Below, one piece after another: positions 18,914 through 29,168 of a stretch of DNA of 64,000 nucleotides. The notes below the pieces were generated by a model, which worked only from the letters and a program-made list of their open reading frames with translations, had not been told where the DNA came from and did not search any database. This stretch comes from an uncultured Bacteroidales bacterium. Lineage in GTDB: Bacteria > Bacteroidota > Bacteroidia > Bacteroidales > Paludibacteraceae. How positions within the stretch are numbered: position 1 is the first letter of the stretch; the number at the start of each line of letters is the position of its first letter. The DNA lies in assembly GCA_903911085.1 (NCBI GenBank), contig CAIWCC010000084.1, forward strand, positions 111,831 through 175,830, read 5' to 3'. The translations under genes were made by a program, and so were the position numbers.

Positions 18914-18950
18914 AAAACCAGTCAGAAGTTTTGATTTCTTGACTGGTTTA
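18914..18950 (+). terminator. Intrinsic terminator after the TPR regulators
   Basis: Stem AACCAGTCA (18916-18924) pairs with TGACTGGTT (18940-18948), followed by a weak T run. It ends the two-gene regulator unit. Confidence 0.7.
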
Positions 18951-19096
18951 GCATAGAAGTAATTTGTAAACAAACTTCCAAACTTACGGTTATTTTTTTT
19001 ATTTTTCTGAATTTCTGCTCAAAAGTGTTTGTCTGTCATATCTTTTTTTATGTTGAAATGTGCTAACAGTCAATTGCTTAATTCAATAAGTTAAAT

Positions 19097-19468
19097 CTAT
19101 CTTAGTATTGCCCATTCCAAAGCAGAATGTTTATCAGTGAAAACCTTTACTTGAATATTGTTTTCTCTGTATCTATATTCATTCTCTTCGTAATACTTTA
19201 AATCATTTTCATTTTTGATTAGTGCAGTTGGAATTTGGATGAAATCACTTTCTTCTAAATAATAATGATTTGGAAGCCAATAGCACACATTCGCTGCAGA
19301 AATCGAGTTTTTACAACTGGTAAAATCAATCACTAGCCTATAACCAAGTTCTAAAGCTTTCAGTCTTATTTCTTTCCCTAAGGAATAAATATCAATAAGA
19401 TCCATGTTCTCGTATATTTTCACATACAAAACTTTTTTACTAAATATGTATTCAAGTGAGTAATTCAT
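19097..19468 (-). CDS. STAS/SpoIIAA-like small protein
   Basis: I prefer the ATG at 19468 (MNYSLEYIFSKKVLYVKIYE) because the 11 extra residues from the ATG at 19501 look unlike a domain start. 123 residues with alternating strands and helices and the LVIDFTSCKNSISAANV core seen in the SpoIIAA-like/STAS-SEC14 group, ending in a helix with the conserved DKHSALEWA. Such proteins are small cytosolic ligand or partner binders; the partner here is unknown. It is a single gene, convergent with the regulator pair. Confidence 0.5.
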   Translation of the reverse strand: MNYSLEYIFSKKVLYVKIYENMDLIDIYSLGKEIRLKALELGYRLVIDFTSCKNSISAANVCYWLPNHYYLEESDFIQIPTALIKNENDLKYYEENEYRYRENNIQVKVFTDKHSALEWAILR

Positions 19469-19501
19469 AAGACAATAAGATTGATAGATTTTGTTAAACA
19501 T

Positions 19502-20238
19502 CTTTTTGGCTAACTTTGTATTCTGAAAATCGTCTTCATTTTTGATTTAATTAACTGTGTGCAAATTTACACAAGAATAATATTAAATACAAAAAATATA
19601 TTTGTAAGTTTAATCAATTTTGTGTTTTCAAATATCTAAAAATCAAGTAATTAAAAATGAGTTGATAAAAATATATGTAAGAGTAAATTTTCTATTAGTT
19701 TTTTATTAAAAGTAACAATCCAATTTATTGATATTGTATTAATTCAAACTTTTTTTAAGTGGTTTCTGAATTTTTGATTTGTAATTTTGCAAGATGAAGT
19801 GTTAGGAAGATGTGGTACGAGAGTTTGTGTTGCCTGAAAAAGAATGTTAATTATATGACCGAGAAGTAGGCGAATTAACAATTATCGAAAAAATAGTGTT
19901 TTTGATAGATGAGTATTTCATTAACTAAAAATCGTATATCTAACATTCTTTAAGTTTTGATATCGCCTATAAATTTGAAAAGTGAGGAGTTGTTATAACG
20001 ATGCTAAAGCTCAATAATAGAATGTTAGAAATAGGATAAAGGAGCTGATTTTGATGAAAGAGAAGTAAATGATGCAGGAAATTATATGAATGAATAAAGC
20101 TATACCCTTGGTTTATTTATTCATATTCAGTGAATTATAATTGTAATTTGCGGTCTTGTAAAGTGAGTCGTGAAAGATATAGCCTGTAAGAATTTTCACG
20201 ATTCTAGTAATGTGACGAATAATAATCAAAATATTAAT
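19502..20238. other. 737-bp gene-free stretch with possible coding debris
   Basis: AT-rich. Two short frames look protein-like but are isolated: one around 19857-19928 (GELTIIEKIVFLIDEYFIN) and one at 20035-20097 (GADFDEREVNDAGNYMNE). Near 20088-20126 GAATGAATAAA pairs with TTTATTTATTC and could end trkH transcription or mark a relic. No intact gene is seen. Confidence 0.4.
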
Positions 20239-21708
20239 TTAGTTTTTCCAAAATGCTGGTGTAAACAGTAGGAGAACAGTAAACAGTTCCAGCCTACCAA
20301 TTAGCATTATAAATGACAAAAACCATTTGCTAAAATCAGGAATATAAGCAAAATTTCCTGTAGGACCAACCAATCCCAAACCTGGACCAACACCGCCCAA
20401 ACAAGTAACCAAACCACCAATTGATTCCAAAAATCCCATACCAGATATTGCTAAAACCAAAATGCCAAATGCAGCTACAACCAAATACAATAAGGTAAAT
20501 GCCAAAACTCGTGTTACAATATCTTCACGTACCATGTGTTTGCTATATCTTACTGGTAGAACAGCATTTGGATGAATAAGACGTTTAAATTCGTAATAAA
20601 TTGCTTTTGCCGAAATTACCACACGAATCATTTTAATACCGCCACTAGTTGAACCTGCCGACGCACCTGTTAGCATTACAATAAGTAGAATAATCCATGT
20701 AAGTGGTTTCCAAAACATATAATCTGCTGTTACAAAGCCTGTAGTAGTCATTAGCGATGAAACAGTAAAAAATGCATCGCGCCATGCTTTTTCCAATGTT
20801 TGAAGGCTTTGAACCTTCGTAAAATCGATTAGTGAAAATGCTACAATAATGGAGAAAGAAAAAAGTACAATCAAATAATACCGCATTTCCTCATTTTCAC
20901 GAACTTTTTGCCATTTGTTTTTTAACCCAAAATAATATAGACTAAAATTGATACCCGATAGTATCATAAATAGTGATATAATATACTGTATATAAGCCGA
21001 ATCCCAGAAACCAATACTGGCTTGTTTGGTAGAAAATCCACCAGTGGCAATTGTAGCAAACGAATGACATAGAGCATCGAACCAATTCATTCCACCCAAA
21101 CGAAGTAAAAAAGTTTCGGCAATTGTAAGTGTTAAATAAATTGCAAATAAACGTTTAGCGGTTTCATGAATTTTGGGGTGTATTTTGTCCTTGGTAGGGC
21201 CAGTGGTTTCGGCTGCAAAAAGTTGTGTGCCACTCACACCAAATACAGGGAGAATTGCCAACGAAATAACTATAATTCCAAGACCACCAATCCAGTGTGT
21301 GAAACTTCGCCAAAATAGCATGCCATGCGAGAGTTGTTCTATGTTGTTAAGAATTGATGCGCCAGTAGTGGTAAATCCCGACATAACTTCAAAAAACGCA
21401 TCAGTAAATTTTGGAATTGAACCACTTAGCCAAAATGGCAATAGCCCAAATAAAGTAAAAATTATCCAAGTAAAGGTAACTATTACAGATCCTTCACGTT
21501 TACCAATTCTTGAGGGTGGATTTCTTCCAAAAAATAAAGCAGTACCACCTGCCACAAGACAAATTGCTGATGAAAGCAGAAAATACGAAGCATCATTTTC
21601 TCCGTAGATTATTGGTATTAAGCAAATTGCTAGCAATACAGCGCTTTCGATTAATACCAAACTGCCCATGACTCTGAGCACCAATCGGTAGTTAAATTCT
21701 CTGTACAT
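20239..21708 (-). CDS. trkH: Trk potassium uptake system membrane subunit TrkH
   Basis: 489 residues, a polytopic membrane protein with the selectivity-filter type repeats of the TrkH/KtrB family (GFTTTGASIL, ATGGFSTKQ, TTTGF.TAD, TCLGGVGPGLG). It moves K+ across the inner membrane under control of TrkA. Its start codon overlaps the trkA stop (TGATG), so the two are translated as a coupled pair. Length and motifs are normal. Confidence 0.93.
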   Translation of the reverse strand: MYREFNYRLVLRVMGSLVLIESAVLLAICLIPIIYGENDASYFLLSSAICLVAGGTALFFGRNPPSRIGKREGSVIVTFTWIIFTLFGLLPFWLSGSIPKFTDAFFEVMSGFTTTGASILNNIEQLSHGMLFWRSFTHWIGGLGIIVISLAILPVFGVSGTQLFAAETTGPTKDKIHPKIHETAKRLFAIYLTLTIAETFLLRLGGMNWFDALCHSFATIATGGFSTKQASIGFWDSAYIQYIISLFMILSGINFSLYYFGLKNKWQKVRENEEMRYYLIVLFSFSIIVAFSLIDFTKVQSLQTLEKAWRDAFFTVSSLMTTTGFVTADYMFWKPLTWIILLIVMLTGASAGSTSGGIKMIRVVISAKAIYYEFKRLIHPNAVLPVRYSKHMVREDIVTRVLAFTLLYLVVAAFGILVLAISGMGFLESIGGLVTCLGGVGPGLGLVGPTGNFAYIPDFSKWFLSFIMLIGRLELFTVLLLFTPAFWKN

Positions 21709-23042
21709 CAGTTGAAGTATTTTTCGATTTTACGTATAGCAGATGAAACACAAAAAATAATTACATGATCGTTTGGCAATACTTCGGTATTTCCATATAC
21801 AATAATGCCAATGCCATTTCTGACAATACCACCAATGTTAACTTCATCGGGTAAATGAATATCTTTTATGGCTGAACGGGTAATTTTTGAACCTGCTTTT
21901 GCAACAAATTCCACTACTTCAGCATCTGCCGATGTCAAGTTGCGTACGTTAAGCACATCTGCATCGAGTGTAAGTTGATAAATATAACTGGCTGCAATAA
22001 GCTTTTTGTTAATAACAGTGCCAATATCTAAACTTTCAGCCAACATTATATAATCGATATTTTCAACTTCGGCAACAGTTTTCTTTACACCTAAACGTTT
22101 TGCAGCTAAACAAGCTAAGATATTTGCTTCAGAACTACCTGTAACTGCCACAAATGCGTCCATGTCCTGTATGCCTTCTTCTTTTAAAACTTCAAGATTT
22201 CGACCATCGCAGTTGATAATTAGCGAGTTGCTTAGTTTGTCGGCTAATGCATAACTTCGCTCTCTGTTACTTTCCAGTACTTTTACGCGAATATTGCTGG
22301 GCAGATTTTGAATGGTTTTCTTGGCAATACGACTGCCTCCCATTATCATTACATTTTTGATTTGAAACTCCTCTTTTCCCGCTTGTGTTTTTACAAAGTC
22401 AAGATTGTCAGGTGTAGTCATGAAATAAACAATGTCATTTTCTTGTATTTCATCAGTTCCCTTTGGAATAATTGTTTTGTTTTTTCTATTGATAGCTACT
22501 ACACGAAATTTGCCATGATCGAAAAATTTTGTTCTAAATTTTTGATTCACAATAACAGCATTTGCACGAACTTTTATTCCCAATAAAATTAATGCATTAT
22601 TACAAAAGCTCAGATTTTGACGTAGCCAATTGGTTCTTATTGACTCCACAATTTCATTGGCTGCAAGCACTTCGGGGTAAATTAAGTGATTGACTCCCAG
22701 TCGTTCAAAGAATTCTTTATTTTTTGGTAGCAAATATTCGTAATTGTCAATTCGTGCCAAAGTGCGTTTCGCACCCAAATTATTAGCAAGCATACAGGCC
22801 GTCATGTTTACACTTTCGTTTGGCGTCACTGCTATAAATAAATCTACATTTTCGACTTTTGATTCTATCAAATCATTTATCGAAGTTGGCGAACCTTGTT
22901 GAGTTAGCAAATCATTGCTTGACTCTAAGTCTCTCATTTTCTCAGCATCTTCCTCCAACAAAGTAATATCCATGTTTTCGCGTGCCAACATTTTGGCTAA
23001 AAATGTGCCAACTTCTCCGGCACCAGCAATAATTATTCGCAT
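21708..23042 (-). CDS. trkA: Trk system potassium uptake regulatory protein TrkA
   Basis: 444 residues with two RCK units. Each begins with a nucleotide-binding Rossmann motif (IIIAGAGEVGTFLAKMLA at the N-terminus; VMIMGGSRIAKKTI near 225) and carries a TrkA-C ligand domain. It is a peripheral cytoplasmic protein that gates TrkH in response to NAD(H)/nucleotides. First gene of the trkA-trkH pair. Confidence 0.93.
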   Translation of the reverse strand: MRIIIAGAGEVGTFLAKMLARENMDITLLEEDAEKMRDLESSNDLLTQQGSPTSINDLIESKVENVDLFIAVTPNESVNMTACMLANNLGAKRTLARIDNYEYLLPKNKEFFERLGVNHLIYPEVLAANEIVESIRTNWLRQNLSFCNNALILLGIKVRANAVIVNQKFRTKFFDHGKFRVVAINRKNKTIIPKGTDEIQENDIVYFMTTPDNLDFVKTQAGKEEFQIKNVMIMGGSRIAKKTIQNLPSNIRVKVLESNRERSYALADKLSNSLIINCDGRNLEVLKEEGIQDMDAFVAVTGSSEANILACLAAKRLGVKKTVAEVENIDYIMLAESLDIGTVINKKLIAASYIYQLTLDADVLNVRNLTSADAEVVEFVAKAGSKITRSAIKDIHLPDEVNIGGIVRNGIGIIVYGNTEVLPNDHVIIFCVSSAIRKIEKYFN

Positions 23043-23112
23043 ATTATTTTTTTTGTTGAATAGTAAAATGCTTGAATGTCATTGTATTATGGTAGAAAGT
23101 ATCAATTATAAA

Positions 23113-24075
23113 TTAGTTTATTAGCTTGCTTTCTTGTCTTCTTTTCACTACTATTGATAGTAAAATGGATGCTGTAAGAAGTCCTACAATTACACCCAGT
23201 GAAGTAAAATTCGATATTTTATATGCTTCATAACCAAATTCTTTGGCAAATTCATTCCAACACATTTTAACACCAATAAAAGATAAAATACCTGCTAAAG
23301 CATATTTAAGATAATGAAAGTATTCCAAAATGCCGTTCAAAGCAAAGTACAATGAACGCAGACCCAATATTGCAAAAATATTGGAAGTGAAAACTATAAA
23401 TGTATCTTGCGAAACCGACAAAATTGCTGGTATTGAATCTATTGCAAAAATTACATCCGATGCCTCAATGAGCAAGAGTGTTATAAAAAATGGTGTTGCA
23501 TATAGAATTTTATTCTTTCTTACAAAAAAATGTGGAACGGACATATCATCGGTTACAGGCATTATTTTTCGAAAAAGTTTAATAACGATGTTTTTATTTG
23601 GGTCAAAATCATCACCATCTTTTTTCTCAAATAACATGTGTATTCCAGTATATATTAAAAATGCGCCGAAAACATACATTATCCAGGCAAAACGCTCAAT
23701 TAGTGCAACGCCTGCAAATATGAAAATTGCCCGCATTATCAATGCGCCAATTATTCCCCAAAACAGTACTTTATGTTGGTATTTTGGCTCAATTTTGAAA
23801 AACCCAAATATCAAAATAAATACAAATAAATTATCTACACTTAGCGATTTTTCGAGCAAATATCCCGTGAAAAATTCAACTGCCTTGGTGTGATCGATAA
23901 AATAGTAAATTCCAGTGTTGAAAATTAATGCTAAGCAAATCCAAAATATACTCCAACCAATTGCCTCTTTTACTTTTACAACAGTGTCTTTTTTGTGAAA
24001 AACACCTAAGTCGAGGAGCAACATCAATAATACAAATACAATAAAACCAACCCAATACCAAACACCTTCTTCCAT
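23113..24075 (-). CDS. TerC/Alx family membrane protein
   Basis: 320 residues with about nine membrane helices and the family signatures SLSVDNLFVFILIF and EASDVIFAIDSIPAI. TerC/Alx proteins are inner-membrane proteins linked to metal (mainly Mn2+) homeostasis and metalation of secreted proteins. It has its own promoter at 24146-24176. The neighbouring ion transporters (trkAH, CPA2) make an ion-homeostasis group. I saw no manganese riboswitch in the 70-base leader. Confidence 0.88.
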   Translation of the reverse strand: MEEGVWYWVGFIVFVLLMLLLDLGVFHKKDTVVKVKEAIGWSIFWICLALIFNTGIYYFIDHTKAVEFFTGYLLEKSLSVDNLFVFILIFGFFKIEPKYQHKVLFWGIIGALIMRAIFIFAGVALIERFAWIMYVFGAFLIYTGIHMLFEKKDGDDFDPNKNIVIKLFRKIMPVTDDMSVPHFFVRKNKILYATPFFITLLLIEASDVIFAIDSIPAILSVSQDTFIVFTSNIFAILGLRSLYFALNGILEYFHYLKYALAGILSFIGVKMCWNEFAKEFGYEAYKISNFTSLGVIVGLLTASILLSIVVKRRQESKLIN

Positions 24076-24145
24076 TTTTTATACTTATAACTGTGAATAA
24101 ATTAATAAATTGTTTTTAAAATATATCTAATCAATAATTTGGCAA

Positions 24146-24176
24146 CAAAATTACTCATTAATATTCATATCACAAA
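24146..24176 (-). promoter_or_regulatory. Promoter of the terC-like gene
   Basis: On the minus strand, TTTG (24176-24173) lies 19 bases before TAATTTTG (24153-24146), a good fit to the Bacteroidota consensus TTTG-N19-22-TAnnTTTG. The start codon is 70 bases downstream. Confidence 0.65.
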
Positions 24177-24220
24177 AGTGAATCATTATATTGTTGTTAA
24201 AATATATTTTGATTGTCATG

Positions 24221-24252
24221 TTGTTTTTTAATGTAAAAAAACCTTATCTTTG
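24221..24252 (+). promoter_or_regulatory. Promoter of the CPA2 antiporter gene
   Basis: TTG at 24221-24223, 21 bases, then TATCTTTG at 24245-24252, the classic Bacteroidota -33/-7 pair, 115 bases before the ATG at 24368. Confidence 0.7.
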
Positions 24253-24367
24253 CACACAATCCTTTTTAATGTCTGAATTGGCTTTTTATGTCTTTTTTTT
24301 GACGATAAAATCCAGAATTATGAGCGATTAAACATAAATTCGTAGTGTTAAATCTAATTTAAATTGT

Positions 24368-26728
24368 ATGGCGAAAAATCACTCAAAAACATGGCTTTTT
24401 TATGGAGTAATGTTGATTTTGTTTTGTTCCTTAACATACATATTATTCCAAAAGGCAGAAGTTTTTCATGGTATTGGAAAAACAAATATTGCACCTATAA
24501 ATATAAATAGTTTAGAATCTTTCAAACTTTCACTTCTTACAAATATCGGAGAGCCAGCTGCAATGCTGTTACTGCAAATTATTTCAATATTAATTGTTTC
24601 GCGTATATTTGGTTTCGTATTTACTAAAATGGGACAACCAACTGTTATTGGCGAAATCTTAGCAGGTATTGTGCTCGGCCCATCGCTTTTGGGTTATTTT
24701 TATCCTGATGCTTTTCATTTTCTTTTTGCTGCTAATTCGCTTGGTAATTTGTATATTCTGAGTCAAGTTGGGCTTATTTTATTCATGTTTACCATTGGTA
24801 TGGAGTTGAATATTGGTGAGTTAAAAGAAAAGTTTGGTGAAACTTTTGTCATCAGCCATGCAAGTATTCTAATTCCTTACTTTTTGGGAATGTTATTGGC
24901 ATTTTTTGTGTACGAAGAGTTTGCTGCAAGTCACACCGATTTTTTATCCTTTGCCTTATTTATTGGTATTTCAATGAGTATCACCGCTTTCCCTGTGTTG
25001 GCACGTATTGTACAAGAAAAAGGACTATCCAAAACTCATCTGGGTACCATGGTTATTGCTAGCGCTGCCAATGACGATGTGACAGCATGGTGTATTTTGG
25101 CTGCAGTTATTGCTATTGCTAAAACCGGAAGTTTTATTAGTTCGCTCTATACCATTGCGTTTGCTGTTATATATGTGGGAGTTATGCTAATGGTAGTTCG
25201 ACCGTTTCTCAAACGTGTTGGGGAAATTTACCACAATAGCGAAGTGTTAAATAAGAGTATAGTTGCTTTTCTGTTGTTGATGTTAATATTGTCGGCTTTT
25301 GTTACGCAAGTTATTGGTATTCATGCTCTTTTTGGGGCATTTTTGGCTGGAGTAGTAATGCCTCCGCTTCCAAATTTTAGAAGAATGATTATCGAAAAAA
25401 TTGAGGATGTTTCGGTAACATTACTTTTACCACTATTTTTTGTATTTACAGGTTTGCGAACCGAAATTGGATTATTAAATACGCCTTATTTATGGGAGAT
25501 CTGTGCTTTATTTATTTTGGTTGCTGTTACTGGTAAATTTGTTGGTGGTGCATTTACTGCCAAAATTCTTGGTGAAACATGGCGCGATAGCCTTTCTATT
25601 GGAGTGTTAATGAACACACGCGGTTTAATGGAACTTATAGTATTGAATATTGGGTATGAAATGGGCATTCTGCCACCGCCGATATTTGTTATGTTGGTGA
25701 TAATGGCATTAGTAACAACTTTTATGACCACACCTGCTTTGTCGATTATCAACCGATTTTTCCCAATCAAAAATATCGAAGAAGAATATATTCGTCAACA
25801 AGCACAAGGTATTTTTAAGGCAATTATTGCTTTGGGAAATCCCGAAAATGGAAAAACATTGCTCAATGTGGCTAAAACGGTACTTGATGGCACAAAAAAT
25901 AGTTTGGCGGTTACTGTTTTGCATATTACCCCAGGTACCGACACCAATCCCATTTATGGTGAGCAATTTTCGGTGGATAGTTTTAAAGGTGTAAAAGATG
26001 AAGCCGAATTGCTTAATTTACCAATTGATACTGAGTACAAAGTTACTGATAATATTGAATTAGGTATTGTTAAGTCGGTGAATTACAATAATTTCGATTT
26101 TTTATTGGTGGGTGCAGGTGTGTCGCTTTCTGGAATTCCATTTTTTAAACAAACAACAATTTTCAAAAATATAAAATGGCTTAATCTGCTGATTAATAAA
26201 GCATCTCAAAAACAAGCATTTTTCTATCCAGGCACTTTAATAAAAGACAAAACACGATATTTTATCGAACATAGTAATTGTAGTGTTGGCGTATTTGTGA
26301 ATCGAGGATTTACTTCTATATCAAGTACTTTGATTATGTTACATAGCGATTCTGATGAATTCCTTTTGCGCTATGCTAAGCGGTTATTGAAGAATAATTC
26401 TCAAGTAATTATCAATATCTTGGATGTTAATAAAGTAACGGTTGAAAGTGATGTTATTCGTAAAGCGGTAAATGACTTGAAACTACAATTCCCAAATTCG
26501 GTGAAAATACTGAAAAATTCTCGCAGTACTTTAAGTGTTTTGAATAAATTTAGCTTTATGCTTATAAGTTATCAAGCTTGGAATATTCTTTCAGAGTCTG
26601 AAAATAAAGAATTGAGTAATGTTCCTTCAACTCTGATAATCAATAAAAAAGTGAGTCGTTTTCATACTGGAGCGCGCAATAAAATTGTAGAAAACGTACT
26701 TATTGACCCTCATTCCGAAAATATGTAG
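24368..26728 (+). CDS. CPA2-family cation:proton antiporter with C-terminal cytoplasmic domain
   Basis: 786 residues. After one N-terminal membrane segment (about 12-30) the Na+/H+ exchanger domain runs from about 55 to 460 (GQPTVIGEILAGIVLGPSLL, ASAANDDVTAWCILA, RGLMELIVLNIGYEMGIL). In this family the paired NDD/ADD-type acidic residues bind the cation. The last 300 residues are soluble, with universal-stress-protein-like strands. It likely exchanges Na+ or K+ for protons at the inner membrane. The gene is divergent from terC. Confidence 0.88.
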   Translation: MAKNHSKTWLFYGVMLILFCSLTYILFQKAEVFHGIGKTNIAPININSLESFKLSLLTNIGEPAAMLLLQIISILIVSRIFGFVFTKMGQPTVIGEILAGIVLGPSLLGYFYPDAFHFLFAANSLGNLYILSQVGLILFMFTIGMELNIGELKEKFGETFVISHASILIPYFLGMLLAFFVYEEFAASHTDFLSFALFIGISMSITAFPVLARIVQEKGLSKTHLGTMVIASAANDDVTAWCILAAVIAIAKTGSFISSLYTIAFAVIYVGVMLMVVRPFLKRVGEIYHNSEVLNKSIVAFLLLMLILSAFVTQVIGIHALFGAFLAGVVMPPLPNFRRMIIEKIEDVSVTLLLPLFFVFTGLRTEIGLLNTPYLWEICALFILVAVTGKFVGGAFTAKILGETWRDSLSIGVLMNTRGLMELIVLNIGYEMGILPPPIFVMLVIMALVTTFMTTPALSIINRFFPIKNIEEEYIRQQAQGIFKAIIALGNPENGKTLLNVAKTVLDGTKNSLAVTVLHITPGTDTNPIYGEQFSVDSFKGVKDEAELLNLPIDTEYKVTDNIELGIVKSVNYNNFDFLLVGAGVSLSGIPFFKQTTIFKNIKWLNLLINKASQKQAFFYPGTLIKDKTRYFIEHSNCSVGVFVNRGFTSISSTLIMLHSDSDEFLLRYAKRLLKNNSQVIINILDVNKVTVESDVIRKAVNDLKLQFPNSVKILKNSRSTLSVLNKFSFMLISYQAWNILSESENKELSNVPSTLIINKKVSRFHTGARNKIVENVLIDPHSENM

Positions 26729-26734
26729 CAATAT

Positions 26735-29152
26735 CTAAAAACTTAGATTTAAGCTACCCATTATTTTCCACGGAATGACTCCTTGTTTGTCTAAATCATT
26801 CAATCGCCACACTGATTGGAAGGTGAATAGGTGCAAGATATTTGTTATCCCAACTCCAACTTCCATATATGGTTTTGATAAAGGACCTAAGTAACTTGGA
26901 AAATTAAGTATGCTTTCGTGTGAATTGCTAAGACTGCCATACATCATTTTAAAAGAGCAAATTTCGCGCAAATTCAGTTTTTTAACCAATGGTATTTGGT
27001 TCAATATCAGCCCATTTAATGTGAGTTCGCTGTGAAGGTTAATGTATTTGTCATTAGCAAATTCCATTAATTGCATTAAGTTGAAACTATAGAATCCATA
27101 GCCTCCAGTATTACTTCCTAATGGAATCTGAAGCAATGTGTAGGGTACTTTCCCAATTACACAACCAGCTTCTGCAACATAGTTAAACTGTCCAAAATCT
27201 AAGCGGATGTTTTGTTTAATGGCGGCACTTGCTTTCCCATAATTACCCGTTGTAACACCCATTTTATATTTTCCAAACTCAAAAACGCTATACAAAATTG
27301 GTTTGTTATTGCCAATATAGATACGCTGCAAATGGTCTTCGTATGTTCGCTCACCAAAGGAAAAACGTGTTTCTATTGTCGCCGATTGTTGAATAACCGA
27401 TGATAAAACAGCGTTTCCATTTGTCATTGGTAAATCGGCATTTCCAAATAATTGATTGGAGCGAATATATAAATTTGATTCAATATCCGAGTTCCAATCG
27501 TTTGAAAAACTTACAGCAAACTCCTTTCTAAGATTCATTCTGTTTCCGTAGTGAAACCCAATTATTGTGTTTGCAATATCTTTATCGGCTGTAACAAGTG
27601 GATTTTCGTGGTAAATAAAGTTGTTGTAGTCGAAGTTAATTGTCCGATAATCATTGGTATATGTTATGCCAACGATGCGCCTTTTTTCTCCTGGTAAACG
27701 AAATTTGTTTGAACTTGAATATTTTATTTCGTTTGTTTTAGTGCAATATCCCGCGTAGCCACCAATTGATATATTTTTCCAAAGATTTTGATTGGTTTTT
27801 AAAGGTAAATTAATTCTCAAACCTTCAATTTCGGTCAATCGTGCAAGGTTTTGGATTTTTCCAATATCAATTTTCCCCATTGGAATATAGCCTGTGAAAA
27901 TAATATCGGCTAACCATTTTGCTGTTCGCAATACGGGCGTATTATTCATAGCAATAAGCTTCTCGTCCAAGGTGTTTTGGTCGTAATTACTTTGGGCAAA
28001 ATTATTTGTTGAATTAATTAGTGAATCTGAGTAATTGTATGATGTACTGCGTTTTATAAAAATTTCAGGTCGTGAATTTATGCTGTCGCCTAGCAATTCG
28101 TAATTCATATTTAATGCCAATTCTTCATTTTTTCGAGTCCATTGGTTGGATGGTAAATGTTCGAATTTTTGAGAGATATGCAAATTTCGAATGAAATTTA
28201 TATTCGCTGTTGAAGGCAATTCTGCTTCTATTTTGGTGAGAGCCAAAGTGGCTGAGTCAAATAAAAACCGACCGTTAAAAGCTAAATTCTTGGTGTTTTT
28301 GGATATAAAATGAATTTCATACTGTTTCCCAAAATCTGAATTAATACTGTCGGCCAAATAATAATTGTAAAACGAAAACCCCATATTTGATAATGGACTT
28401 ATCATGTTTTTGCCAAAAATAGTAATTGCATTGTCATAAAAATTTATATTTTCAATTGTTTGAGCAGTAAGTAATTCGAGTATGTTTTCGGATTTTGTGG
28501 TTGATGAAAATACTCTTTTTGAAATTTCTTTTTTACTGCCTGACACTATTTGATATTTACATTCTGTCATGTACAGCGGCACTGTCAACACTGAATCTGC
28601 TTTTGACAACGAACCGTTTTTTAGTTGTTTGAAAATTCGTTTGCTAATATTTTGTTGGTTGATTTTATTTAGAAGTATTAAATTTTGTTCGGTACTTTGC
28701 GATTTGAATTGGCTGTTTTTAGTAACGTCGTTTATTTTTTTCAACAAACGTATTTTTTTCATCCAATCTAATGCCGGATTGGAACCTGGAGTTATGAATA
28801 GTTCTTGAAGTAAAGTGTTTTGTTCTTCTAATTTTACTTCTAATCCTACACTTTGCCCATGTTTTACTCTGATTTCTTGAGATTTATATCCTATCGACGA
28901 AAATACAAGCGTTGTTTCTTTGCTTGAATTACGTATGAGAAAATAACCTTCATCGTTCGTTTTTGTGCCTTTGGTAGTGTTTTTAAATACTACGTTCACT
29001 TGCGCAATTGGGCTATTGTCAGTTTTATTATACACTTGACCTACCACTACAGTTTCTTCGGCAGATACTGTGTTAGTAACTAATAAAGTGAATGTTAGAA
29101 TAAATACGTAAAGAAATATTCTCGTTAATTTTTTTATATTGTCGATACTCAT
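26735..29152 (-). CDS. DUF5686 family protein with carboxypeptidase-regulatory-like N-terminus
   Basis: I chose the ATG at 29152 because it gives a signal peptide (IFLYVFILTFTLLVTNTVSA) and lies 17 bases after the upstream gene; an ATG 93 bases earlier would lie inside that gene and mask the signal. 805 residues. A CarboxypepD_reg-like beta-sandwich lies at about 35-120 (VVGQVYNKTDNSPIAQVNV). A DUF5686 region and a beta-rich C-terminal half, typical of outer-membrane barrels, end in aromatic LNLSF. The protein is probably integral to the outer membrane; its substrate is unknown. Confidence 0.8.
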   Translation of the reverse strand: MSIDNIKKLTRIFLYVFILTFTLLVTNTVSAEETVVVGQVYNKTDNSPIAQVNVVFKNTTKGTKTNDEGYFLIRNSSKETTLVFSSIGYKSQEIRVKHGQSVGLEVKLEEQNTLLQELFITPGSNPALDWMKKIRLLKKINDVTKNSQFKSQSTEQNLILLNKINQQNISKRIFKQLKNGSLSKADSVLTVPLYMTECKYQIVSGSKKEISKRVFSSTTKSENILELLTAQTIENINFYDNAITIFGKNMISPLSNMGFSFYNYYLADSINSDFGKQYEIHFISKNTKNLAFNGRFLFDSATLALTKIEAELPSTANINFIRNLHISQKFEHLPSNQWTRKNEELALNMNYELLGDSINSRPEIFIKRSTSYNYSDSLINSTNNFAQSNYDQNTLDEKLIAMNNTPVLRTAKWLADIIFTGYIPMGKIDIGKIQNLARLTEIEGLRINLPLKTNQNLWKNISIGGYAGYCTKTNEIKYSSSNKFRLPGEKRRIVGITYTNDYRTINFDYNNFIYHENPLVTADKDIANTIIGFHYGNRMNLRKEFAVSFSNDWNSDIESNLYIRSNQLFGNADLPMTNGNAVLSSVIQQSATIETRFSFGERTYEDHLQRIYIGNNKPILYSVFEFGKYKMGVTTGNYGKASAAIKQNIRLDFGQFNYVAEAGCVIGKVPYTLLQIPLGSNTGGYGFYSFNLMQLMEFANDKYINLHSELTLNGLILNQIPLVKKLNLREICSFKMMYGSLSNSHESILNFPSYLGPLSKPYMEVGVGITNILHLFTFQSVWRLNDLDKQGVIPWKIMGSLNLSF

Positions 29153-29168
29153 TCCAATTGTTTTTGCA

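Noticed and set aside
19511..19518. Plus-strand TAACTTTG as a promoter
   Set aside because: No gene follows on the plus strand and no -33 element is present.
21173..21607. 144-residue frame opposite trkH
   Set aside because: Antisense to a well-conserved gene, without motifs.
23330..23893. 187-residue frame opposite the TerC/Alx gene
   Set aside because: It lies wholly antisense to a clear membrane protein and has no domain or start signal.
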